DNA of 64,000 nt from Glacieibacterium sp964246975 (GTDB lineage Bacteria; Pseudomonadota; Alphaproteobacteria; Sphingomonadales; Sphingomonadaceae): the NCBI GenBank assembly GCA_964246975.1, contig CAXTSL010000001.1, forward strand, positions 9,927 through 73,926. The letters are read 5' to 3'. The notes beneath the pieces are model-generated. The model made no database searches, was not told the DNA's origin, and was given only the letters and a program-made list of their open reading frames with translations. Shown piece by piece: positions 57,402 to 64,000 of this stretch. Each line of letters begins with the position of its first letter. The stretch's first letter is position 1. The position numbers were made by a program, and so were the translations under genes.

Positions 57402-59758
57402 GCCGCGCCCGCGAGCAAGGGTTCGAGCCAGTCGGCGGGGTCGTCGCCGAGCCGCGCGCGCAGTGTATCGAGGCGGCGGACACTGCTCTCCCGCCCCGAC
57501 AGCACGGTCAGGATACGGTCGAGCCCCGACAGGTCGAGGCGCGCGATGACGCTGTCGTTGCCGTGCTTGACGAGGAAGCAGCGCGACGTGTCGGGCAACG
57601 TCCGGATCAGGTCGAACTCATGCTCGCTGAGGCCGAAGCCGCCCTGATAGTCGACGGCCTGCGCCTTGGGGTTGGGCATGAAGATCTGCGTCGCCGCCTG
57701 CTCGATGATCGCCGGGCCGACCTTCGAATCGAGCGCGTCGCGGGCATTCTGCGTCGCAAAGCCGACGATGCCGCCGCGCTTGCGGATGGTCTTCTCCCAG
57801 TCGCGGATGCGCGCCACGAAGACCTCGTCGTCGAGCGCCTTCCAGCCCTCGTCGACGACGATGATCGTCGGGGTGCCGTCGAGGCGCTCCTCGACGCGGT
57901 GGAACAGATACATCATCGCCGGCGTCCGGCTGACGGCGTCGTCGAGGATTTGCGTCATGTCGAAACCGATCGACGCGGCGTCGATGTCGAGCGCATCGGT
58001 CTCGTTGTCGAACAGCCACGCTCGCTCGCCCGCGCCGAGCCACGCGCCGAGGCGATGCGACAGGTCGCCTGCCGCCGGGCGGTTAGTGCCCTGCAGCAGC
58101 TCGCGGAAATAGCGCAGGCGGCGGAAAGCGGGCGGCTGGTCGAAATTGGCATCGACCGCGGCGGCGACGAGTTCGCGTTCGGCGGCGTCGAGGTGGCCGC
58201 CGAGCAGCCGCTCGACCCATTCGACGAGAAAGCGCCGGTTGCCCGGCGAATCGGGCAGCGCCAGCGGGTTGAACCCCGTCGGGTGGCCGGGGCGCAGCAC
58301 GCTGTAGGTGCCGCCGGTGGCGCGGACGAAGATCTCGGCACCGCGATCCTTGTCGAAATAGACGGTGCGCGGGTGCAGCTTCGACGCCTGTGCGAGCAGG
58401 AAGGTCATCACCACGGTCTTGCCCGTCCCCGACGGGCCGATGACGGTGAAATTGCCGAGGTCGCCGGTGTGGAAGTTGAAATGATACGGCGTGCCGCTGG
58501 TGGTCTCCAGCACGGTGATCGCGTCGCCCCAGTGGTTGCCGCTCGCTTGGCCGACGGGGAAGTTGTGGAGCGACGCGAACGCCGCGAAATTGCCCGTCGA
58601 GATCAGCGAGCGCCGGGCGATATCCTTGAAATTGCCCGGAAACTGCGCCCAGAACACCGGCTCGGCGGCGACATCCTCGCGCACCGCGATGAGGCCGAGG
58701 TCGGTGAAGCTCGCCAGCACGTCGGCGGCGGCGGCGTCGAGTTGCGCCAGCGCGGCCACGCGAATCTGGACACTGAGGTGATGCTCGCCGAACCCGGCGC
58801 GCCCGGCGGCGACATTGTCCTTGGCAGCCGCGAGGTCGCCGCGCAGCGACAGCGCGTCGTCGTCGCTGGCGCGCATGCGGCGCAGCGCGAGGTTCATCCG
58901 CCCCAGCGCCGCGCTGCGGTCGACGAAGCCGAAGCTTTGCGTCACCACCATCTCGTGCGGCAGACGGAGCAGGTTGTCGAGCAGCCCCGGTGCGGTCGCG
59001 GGCGGGTAATCCTTGACGCCGATCATCGCGGCATAACGCCGGCTCGCGGCGGTCGGTCCCTTGAGGTCGATGGTGTCGACCCCGAAGCTGACGCGCGTCT
59101 GCGCCAGCGCATGGCCGAGGTCAGCGCGCGGCAGCAGCACCGGGCGGAGTTCGCCGTTGAGCAGGAACGACAGGAATTCGAGCGGCTCCGAACACTGGCC
59201 GGCGCGCGTCGCATAGCAGCCGAGACGCCGCGCACCGTAAGGCGCGAGACTGCGCAGCATCGCATCGACGGCGGTGTGGAGGTCGCGCAGGCCCGCGCGG
59301 TCGTCGCCGGGGCCGCGCCCGCGAAACAGCTCGGCGACATTGTCGAGGATACCGGTGCGGCCCTGCAGCGGCCGCCGCACGACGGTCAGGAACAGCTCGT
59401 TGACGAACATCTGCTTGGCCGCCAGCCGCGCCCGCCACGCCGCGTCGATCTCGGCGCAGAACGGGTCGTCGGCGGTGCCCGGCAGCACGGCGGCGACGGG
59501 CCGCCGGAGGATATGGTGGTAGATCGCGAAATGCGGGCTGGCGATGCCGCGCAGCATCGTCTCGCGGATGGCGTGGCGGTAGTTGAGGTCGTCGGTGTCG
59601 ACGGTTTCGAACGGCAGCCCGGCGACTGCCACGAACTGCATCAGCATGCCGTCGCGCGTCGCCACGGTGAAATCGTCGACATGGTGCGACCACGGCAGTC
59701 GGTCGCCGACGCGGTTCTCGCGCGCCGCCAGCGCTTCGAGGGGGGCGGCCGACGCCAT
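57398..59758 (-). CDS. virB4: Type IV secretion ATPase VirB4
   Basis: The 786-residue protein has an N-terminal VirB4 domain and a RecA-like ATPase with GPSGTGKTVVMTFLLAQ (441-457, Walker A), a Walker B in TPTIIVVDEGWKALDDEVFV, and the terminal RKRGGIVGFATQNARD. ATG 59758 follows the virB3 stop by 2 bases. The protein energises pilus assembly and transfer at the inner membrane. Confidence 0.95.
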   Translation of the reverse strand: MASAAPLEALAARENRVGDRLPWSHHVDDFTVATRDGMLMQFVAVAGLPFETVDTDDLNYRHAIRETMLRGIASPHFAIYHHILRRPVAAVLPGTADDPFCAEIDAAWRARLAAKQMFVNELFLTVVRRPLQGRTGILDNVAELFRGRGPGDDRAGLRDLHTAVDAMLRSLAPYGARRLGCYATRAGQCSEPLEFLSFLLNGELRPVLLPRADLGHALAQTRVSFGVDTIDLKGPTAASRRYAAMIGVKDYPPATAPGLLDNLLRLPHEMVVTQSFGFVDRSAALGRMNLALRRMRASDDDALSLRGDLAAAKDNVAAGRAGFGEHHLSVQIRVAALAQLDAAAADVLASFTDLGLIAVREDVAAEPVFWAQFPGNFKDIARRSLISTGNFAAFASLHNFPVGQASGNHWGDAITVLETTSGTPYHFNFHTGDLGNFTVIGPSGTGKTVVMTFLLAQASKLHPRTVYFDKDRGAEIFVRATGGTYSVLRPGHPTGFNPLALPDSPGNRRFLVEWVERLLGGHLDAAERELVAAAVDANFDQPPAFRRLRYFRELLQGTNRPAAGDLSHRLGAWLGAGERAWLFDNETDALDIDAASIGFDMTQILDDAVSRTPAMMYLFHRVEERLDGTPTIIVVDEGWKALDDEVFVARIRDWEKTIRKRGGIVGFATQNARDALDSKVGPAIIEQAATQIFMPNPKAQAVDYQGGFGLSEHEFDLIRTLPDTSRCFLVKHGNDSVIARLDLSGLDRILTVLSGRESSVRRLDTLRARLGDDPADWLEPLLAGAA

Positions 59759-59760
59759 GC

Positions 59761-60054
59761 TCAGGGCCGGTACGAGTTGCAGCGCCACAGCGCGAAGCCG
59801 CGCGTCCGCTGCGCCCGGCGCGCGCGCAACAGCCACAGGTCGAAGATGCGCGGCTCGCGCAGGCACGCGACCGTCCCCGCACCGTGCAGCAGCAAGGCCA
59901 GCGGCAGCACCCAGAACGACTTGGTCAGCAGGAAAAGCTCCATCGTCACCAGCGCGTTGACGATGAAGAAGGTATAGGTGACGCCCGCGAACATCTGCGG
60001 ACGCGTCAGCGCGGTGAACACCGGCTCGCGGACGAGGGCGACGGGGTCGCTCAC
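59761..60054 (-). CDS. virB3: Type IV secretion protein VirB3
   Basis: The 97-residue protein begins MSDPVALVREPVFTALTRPQ, the VirB3 start, and has two close membrane helices (TYTFFIVNALVTMELFLLTK, WVLPLALLLHGAGTVACL), then EPRIFDLWLLRAR. GTG start overlaps the virB2 stop (GTGA). Confidence 0.92.
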   Translation of the reverse strand: MSDPVALVREPVFTALTRPQMFAGVTYTFFIVNALVTMELFLLTKSFWVLPLALLLHGAGTVACLREPRIFDLWLLRARRAQRTRGFALWRCNSYRP

Positions 60055-60386
60055 TGCTGCGTCGCGACGGTGCGGATGCCGCCGACGATAGCGCTCGCAC
60101 CGAACAGGATGAACAGGCCGAGCACGACGGTCGCGCCGAAGCGCCAGTTCATCCGGCCCGTCAGCATCAGCAGCCCGACGCTGGCGACGGCGATGACCGC
60201 GACCGCCGTCGCGACGCTGCCGAGCAATGTCCCCTGGATCCAGCCGAGCGCGCCGGTGATCGCGCCCGACCCCGCCGGGTCGAGCGTCACCGCCTGCGCC
60301 AGCGCCGGGTGGGCGGCGAGCAGGGCCAGCATCGTCGCGGCGCGCTTGATCAAGATGTCACCCTTCATGTCTTTGCCGTCCGTCAC
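60051..60386 (-). CDS. virB2: Type IV pilin-like protein VirB2 (TrbC)
   Basis: The 111-residue protein has a long signal sequence (LIKRAATMLALLAAHPALAQ) and two hydrophobic helices (ATAVAVIAVASVGLLMLTG, RFGATVVLGLFILFGASAIV), the TrbC/VirB2 pilin pattern. It would be the main pilus subunit after processing. The GTG at 60386 overlaps the virB1 stop; ATG 60368 is an alternative start. Confidence 0.9.
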   Translation of the reverse strand: MTDGKDMKGDILIKRAATMLALLAAHPALAQAVTLDPAGSGAITGALGWIQGTLLGSVATAVAVIAVASVGLLMLTGRMNWRFGATVVLGLFILFGASAIVGGIRTVATQQ

Positions 60387-60952
60387 TGCGCCGCCGCGGC
60401 GAGATGGTCCATGACCGCGGCGACATAAGCTACGGTCTCAGGGTAGCGCGGGACGCCGCGCGCGCGCGCCACCGCGCCGGGACCGGCATTATACGCCGCG
60501 ACGGCGCGTACGACATCGCCGTCGAAACGGTCGAGCAGCTGGCGCAAATACGCCGTGCCGCCACGGATATTGGCGCTCGCATCGCGCGCATCGACGCCGA
60601 GAGCGCGCGCCGTCCCCGGCATCAGCTGCATGATGCCGCTGGCGTTGGTGCGCGACACGGCGCGCGGATCGTAGCGCGATTCGACGTGCGCGATCGCATC
60701 GATCAGCGCCGGGCTGAGGTCATAGCGCGCACCTGCGCGCTCGACTTCGGGGCGAAAGGCACGGGCGCGGGTGGCGGCGGAGGCGCTGACCGGTCGCGCA
60801 CGCGGCGGCACGGCGGCTGCGGCGGCCGCCGGGGGCGCGTCGAGGCGTTCGACACCGCCGTCGGCATCGACCTCGAACACCGCCGCGCGCCCGGGCGCGG
60901 CGAGCAAGAACAGCGACAGCGCGGCCAGCCTGATCATCGCGGGTTCCGTCAT
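60383..60952 (-). CDS. virB1: Lytic transglycosylase VirB1-like
   Basis: The 189-residue protein has a signal peptide (MIRLAALSLFLLAAPGRAA within the start) and a Goose-lysozyme-like SLT domain: ALIDAIAHVESRYDPRAVSR (catalytic Glu), ASGIMQLMPGTARALGV, and AVAAYNAGPGAVARARGVP. It cuts peptidoglycan to let the secretion channel cross the wall. ATG 60952 overlaps the stop of the membrane protein upstream (ATGA); the ATG at 60937 is an alternative. Confidence 0.92.
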   Translation of the reverse strand: MTEPAMIRLAALSLFLLAAPGRAAVFEVDADGGVERLDAPPAAAAAAVPPRARPVSASAATRARAFRPEVERAGARYDLSPALIDAIAHVESRYDPRAVSRTNASGIMQLMPGTARALGVDARDASANIRGGTAYLRQLLDRFDGDVVRAVAAYNAGPGAVARARGVPRYPETVAYVAAVMDHLAAAAQ

Positions 60953-61431
60953 CCCATGTGGTCCTGAGCATAGCCCGGCGTCGGCACGATGGGCAATGTC
61001 GCGGCGAGGATGGCGACCGCGACCAGCCAGCTCGACACGATCTTGACGGCGATGCCCCATCGGCCGCGCGCCAGCGCGGCGGCGGGCAGCGCGAGCAGTG
61101 CGACGGGCAGCGCGCGGATCAGATCGAGCGGCATTCCAGCCACCGCGACGACCGCGCCCGCCCATAGCCCGGCATTGATCGCGAGGACGAGGACGAGGCG
61201 GAAACCGACGCGGCGGGGCAGGTGGACCGCCGCCGCCGTGACGATGACGCTGAGCCAGCATGCCGCGAAGACGGGCTCGACGAACGCCTTGTCGAACGGC
61301 AGCGCGCTGGCAATCCCCGCGACGAAGACGAGCAGCGCCAGCGCGGGCAGTACGGCACGGCGCGGCGCGAAAGCGAGCGCGAACGCCAGCGCCGCGCACA
61401 GCAGCGCGGGGGGCAGCGCACCGCCCCTCAC
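60949..61431 (-). CDS. Small polytopic membrane protein coupled to HupE-like and virB genes
   Basis: The 160-residue product has about five or six hydrophobic segments (LLCAALAFALAFA, LALLVFVAGIASALPF, SVIVTAAAVHLP, LVLVLAINAGLWAGAVVAVA, ALPVALLALPAAALA, WLVAVAILAATLPIVP). I recognise no family with certainty; HupE/UreJ-like neighbours suggest a related transporter. Its GTG overlaps the HupE-like stop and its stop overlaps the virB1 ATG, so it links the two groups in one leftward unit. Confidence 0.6.
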   Translation of the reverse strand: MRGGALPPALLCAALAFALAFAPRRAVLPALALLVFVAGIASALPFDKAFVEPVFAACWLSVIVTAAAVHLPRRVGFRLVLVLAINAGLWAGAVVAVAGMPLDLIRALPVALLALPAAALARGRWGIAVKIVSSWLVAVAILAATLPIVPTPGYAQDHMG

Positions 61432-62003
61432 AGACCTGTCGCCTTCGACAGGAACCAGACGCCGGCAAGCGCGATCATCCCGCCGAGCGCGCGCGTCGCG
61501 ACGATGCCCCCGGGTCGCGCGTTGAGCAGGCCGATGCCGATGCCCGCGACGTGGAGCAGCCCGGTGCACAGCATGAACCCGACGCTGTAGCCGAGCGGGT
61601 CCGCCGCCGACGGCAGTTCGCGGCCGTGCGCATAGCCGTGGAACACCGCGAACACCGCGACGATCAGGCACGCCAGCCACACCGGCGCGCGCACCGCCGC
61701 CGCGATCAGCGCGCCGAGCACCAGCACCGACAGCGCGATGCCGAGTTCGACCGGCGGCAGCGGCACGCCTGCGATGCCGAGCGCCCCGCCGATCGCCATG
61801 ACGGCGGGAAACACGACGGGCAGCACGACGATCAGCGGCCGCCCGAGAAACGCACCCCACAGCCCGACCGAGACCATCGCCAACAAATGGTCGAAACCGC
61901 CGAGCGGATGCACGAAGCCCGAGGCAAAGCCGCCCGCCAGACCCGTGCCCATGTGCGCGGCGACGCCGGTCGGCGTGAAAAGTGCGAGAGCCGAAATGGC
62001 CAG
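61428..62003 (-). CDS. HupE/UreJ-like membrane protein, start unresolved
   Basis: The frame contains AHMGTGLAGGFASGFVHPLG then GFDHLLAMVSVGLWGAFLG, the HupE/UreJ hallmark (HPxxGxDHLLAM), and FAVFHGYAHGREL with His-rich nickel-like motif. Six helices follow. These proteins move nickel or cobalt. The signal-like region RRLYASLAISALALFTPTGV has no ATG, GTG or TTG; the best is CTG at 62003, and ATG 61952 would start after the signal. It is divergent from the DUF4198 gene, another metal-associated family. Confidence 0.8.
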   Translation of the reverse strand: MAISALALFTPTGVAAHMGTGLAGGFASGFVHPLGGFDHLLAMVSVGLWGAFLGRPLIVVLPVVFPAVMAIGGALGIAGVPLPPVELGIALSVLVLGALIAAAVRAPVWLACLIVAVFAVFHGYAHGRELPSAADPLGYSVGFMLCTGLLHVAGIGIGLLNARPGGIVATRALGGMIALAGVWFLSKATGL

Positions 62004-62060
62004 CGATGCGTATAAACGCCGAAACGCCGGGGCAACGCCGCCCGATGGAGGAACACCGAC

Positions 62061-62891
62061 ATGATGCGATGGCTGATCGCCCTGCTCGCCGGACTCGCCG
62101 CGACGCCGCTCGCGGCGCATGATTTCTGGATCCAGCCGGCCCCGTTCGTCACCGTCGCGGGGGCGTCGGTGCCGGTAACCATCCTCGTCGGCCACGGCGC
62201 GGCGCGCCAACGCTGGGGTGCGGACGTCAAGCGCGTGCTGCGCTTCGATGACGTCAGCGCTGCCGGGATCATCGACCGGCGCACCGCGCTCCACCTGGCC
62301 AGCGGCGGCGAAGACGCGAACCTGATCTTCACGACTCCGGGCACGCACATCCTCGTCCTCGAATCGAACCACGCCACAAGCGTACTGCCGTCGATCCGCT
62401 TCAACGACTATCTGACGACCGAGGGACTGACACCCGCGCTCGAGCGGCGCGCCCGGCTCGGGCTTAAGGACAGCGACGGCCGCGAAATCTACAGCCGTCG
62501 CGCCAAGGCGCTGGTGCAGGTCGGCGACACGGTGGCGGGGCAAGACCCCGTCACGCACCCGCTCGGCCTGACACTGGAGATCGTTCCGCAAACCAACCCC
62601 TATGCCCTGCGACCGGGCGAGATGCTGCCGGTACAGGTGCTTTATGACGGCAAACCGCTTGCCGGTGCGACGGTCAAGCTCAACAATCTCGACTTCGACA
62701 TGAAGCCGCTCGCCATCCGCCTGACCGATGCGACCGGCCGCGCCGCGTTCGATATTCCGCGGCGCGGCAAGTGGCAACTCAACGTCGTCTGGACGCGCGC
62801 CTTGACGGGCAACCCCGTCGCCGACTTCGACACGACTTTCTCAAGCCTGACGTTCGGCTTCGAGGCCGCGCCCGCGCCCGGCGCGCGCTAG
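62061..62891 (+). CDS. Exported DUF4198 protein (nickel/cobalt uptake-associated)
   Basis: The 276-residue protein has a signal peptide (MMRWLIALLAGLAATPLAAH) starting the mature part with HDFWIQP, a conserved His-rich start, then VTILVGHGAARQRWG, and a C-terminal carboxypeptidase-regulatory-like beta domain (YALRPGEMLPVQVLYDGKPL then GATVKL). DUF4198 proteins accompany nickel/cobalt transporters, and here the divergent neighbour is HupE-like. A GGAGG lies 9 bases before the ATG. Confidence 0.88.
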   Translation: MMRWLIALLAGLAATPLAAHDFWIQPAPFVTVAGASVPVTILVGHGAARQRWGADVKRVLRFDDVSAAGIIDRRTALHLASGGEDANLIFTTPGTHILVLESNHATSVLPSIRFNDYLTTEGLTPALERRARLGLKDSDGREIYSRRAKALVQVGDTVAGQDPVTHPLGLTLEIVPQTNPYALRPGEMLPVQVLYDGKPLAGATVKLNNLDFDMKPLAIRLTDATGRAAFDIPRRGKWQLNVVWTRALTGNPVADFDTTFSSLTFGFEAAPAPGAR

Positions 62892-62898
62892 CCGCGCG

Positions 62899-63159
62899 CT
62901 AGATCGTCACCGCCTCGGTGGTCAGGCTGAGCGGGACGATGTCCCCGGCGACCGGATCGGTCGCGTCGGTATCGGCGCTCTTGCGATAGGCGGTGCCGAA
63001 GTTGGCCCCGAACTGGTCCTCCAGTCGCGGCGCGGGGGGCACGACGACGACGGGCGGCACCGGCGGGGCGCTGCTGTCGTTGCCGCCGCAGGCCGCGAGG
63101 CCTGCGGCGAACAACACGACCGCCGCGACATTCCTGATCGTTCTTGTCATGGCGGTCAT
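62899..63159 (-). CDS. Small lipoprotein
   Basis: The 86-residue product has a lipobox FAAGLAACGG, then a Pro/Val-rich stretch (APPVPPVVVVPPAPRLE) and FGANFGTAYRKSADTDATDP. The start may be ATG 63159 or 63150. It lies 2 bases after the stop region of the DUF4331 gene, so it is part of the same unit. Function is unknown. Confidence 0.75.
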   Translation of the reverse strand: MTAMTRTIRNVAAVVLFAAGLAACGGNDSSAPPVPPVVVVPPAPRLEDQFGANFGTAYRKSADTDATDPVAGDIVPLSLTTEAVTI

Positions 63160-63161
63160 CC

Positions 63162-64000
63162 TTACGGCTGGGTCTGCGGACGCGGCGCGCCACGCAGCGG
63201 CGGGTTCAGATACGGGAAGACGTTCTGAATGTTGGCGGCGTTGCTGGGGGCACCGTCGGTATAGGCGACCTGCCCCGTCGGTGCGTCGGCAGGCGCGCAC
63301 AGCCCGAGATTGGTCGCGACGCCACCGACCGGGATCGGATAGCACAGGCGGCCCATCGCGACGCGCAGCACGATGTCGACGGCATCGTCGCCCGGACGGC
63401 GACCGTTGGGGAAGCCCGCGAGATCGTCGGCGACGACGCCCAGCGTCTTCTGGTTGGCGCGCGGCGTCGGCGGCACGGCGGTGTTGAGGCGCAGCATCTC
63501 CGACGGCGTCACGGTCTTGAGCTGATTGACGCCGACGAAGCCCGTCAGGAACGTCGCGACGAGGTCGCGGCGCGGAAAGTTCGTCGGCGCGAGATTGGCG
63601 AAGCTGGTGCCGAGCGTCGCGTTGACCGGCGCGCGGAACAGCGCATCGAGAATCGCCGGGAAGGTCGGGTTCGTCACATAATCGAGCAGCGCCGCATCGG
63701 CGGTCGGCTTGACGGCGTTGAACAGGTCCTTCTGCGGCAGCCCGATGACAACCTCGTTGACCAGCGGCATGCCGAGGCGCGACACCTGGACATAGCTGCC
63801 GCCCTGCAGCGCCGGGCTGGCGAAGGTCGGCGCGGTGCGCAGCAGGCGAGCCTGCGGCAGGCTGGCGGTCGACCACACGCCGATGACGCCGTTGCCGTTC
63901 GCGCCGCCGGTCAGGCAGACGGTCGGAACTTCGAGCGCGAGCGACGTGACGTTCTTCTTGCCGATCAGCTCCTGGTTGTCCTGGCTCTGCGTGATGCCGC
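63162..64000 (-). CDS. DUF4331 domain protein, N-terminus cut by window edge
   Basis: Reading leftwards from 64000 the frame gives QSQDNQELIGKKNVTSLALE, then PTVCLTGGANGNGVIGVWST, SYVQVSRLGMPLVNEVVIGL, FLTGFVGVNQLKTVTPSEML, and ADDLAGFPNGRRPGDDAVDI with VLRVAMG. These blocks are typical of DUF4331 proteins, exported proteins of unknown role often encoded near lipoproteins and TPR proteins. At least the first third lies outside the window. The end is NPPLRGAPRPQTQP. Confidence 0.88.
   Translation of the reverse strand, partial: GITQSQDNQELIGKKNVTSLALEVPTVCLTGGANGNGVIGVWSTASLPQARLLRTAPTFASPALQGGSYVQVSRLGMPLVNEVVIGLPQKDLFNAVKPTADAALLDYVTNPTFPAILDALFRAPVNATLGTSFANLAPTNFPRRDLVATFLTGFVGVNQLKTVTPSEMLRLNTAVPPTPRANQKTLGVVADDLAGFPNGRRPGDDAVDIVLRVAMGRLCYPIPVGGVATNLGLCAPADAPTGQVAYTDGAPSNAANIQNVFPYLNPPLRGAPRPQTQP

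Noticed and set aside
57341..59977. An 878-codon forward frame opposite virB4
   Set aside because: virB4 on the reverse strand has Walker motifs and fits the operon; the forward translation is low complexity.
1..64000. CRISPR arrays, rRNA, tRNA, insertion sequences
   Set aside because: I saw no regularly spaced repeats, no conserved RNA gene segments and no transposase motifs. By eye I could miss a divergent tRNA, so a tRNAscan run would settle it.

Overview
The window looks like chromosomal sequence of a high-GC alphaproteobacterium, most likely a member of the Sphingomonadales. The reasons are the very GC-rich codon use, two exported proteins with a PEPxxWA-type C-terminal sorting tail (VPEPGTWALML and VPEPASWAMMI), small secreted proteins with a DEIVVCG motif, and the neighbourhood panB / YfgM-like / bamB / der. 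A run of 10 N at 37753-37762 shows that the assembly is draft. I saw no rRNA, tRNA, CRISPR array or transposase.

Layout. 1-7560: dnaN (cut by the window edge), an acetyltransferase, a DUF72 protein, a Rieske oxygenase coupled to a Fic gene, DUF3237, an unusual 378-base AT-richer island (5380-5757), a WLM/YgjP-type metalloprotease, a YcgN-type cysteine-cluster protein and SCO1. 7608-8210: ankyrin-repeat protein. 8231-17381: a tightly overlapping three-gene operon (metallo-beta-lactamase fold hydrolase, subtilisin/zinc-metallopeptidase fusion, 1375-residue membrane sensor-like protein). 17527-20955: a small ORF, an ECF sigma gene with an in-frame UGA, its YCII partner, and a second zinc peptidase related to the fusion protein. 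21085-29991: housekeeping and envelope genes (GlpQ-like, SufE, two YkgJ paralogues, L,D-transpeptidase, VanY-like peptidase, Cys/Met PLP enzyme, PBP5-like carboxypeptidase, RidA). 30019-42313: a GH18/NodB/GT2 fusion, nadB, a GT-C-like membrane protein, an MBL enzyme interrupted by the gap, polA and a DEAD-box helicase. 42590-45622: two divergent PEP-CTERM proteases. 45671-52372: HAD phosphatase, nucleotidyltransferase, GST, panB, YfgM-like, bamB, der. 52383-60952: a type IV secretion operon virB11-10-9-8-6-4-3-2-1 read leftwards. 60949-64000: a membrane protein, a HupE-like protein, a DUF4198 protein, a lipoprotein and a DUF4331 protein cut by the right edge.

How the genes work together. The virB genes each overlap the next by 4 bases (ATGA/GTGA) and encode a near-complete transport channel, but no virB5, virB7 or virD4 is present. 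The 8-17 kb operon joins a sensor-like membrane protein to two hydrolases and resembles a signalling or conflict module. The island at 5380-5757 has the layout of a type I toxin-antitoxin locus of the TxpA/Fst kind: a short single-pass membrane peptide with a strong ribosome binding site, a convergent antisense RNA candidate, terminator hairpins between them, and a direct repeat that would let the antisense RNA pair with the toxin start codon. I regard this as the most novel item.

Odd gene ends. Three genes (Fic, RidA, HupE-like) lack any usable ATG/GTG/TTG start, and two of them begin instead at a CTG that overlaps the previous stop (CTGA). Two genes (ECF sigma, RidA) carry a single in-frame stop where relatives have Trp or Glu. 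These may be real biology, gene decay or base-call errors in a draft assembly.
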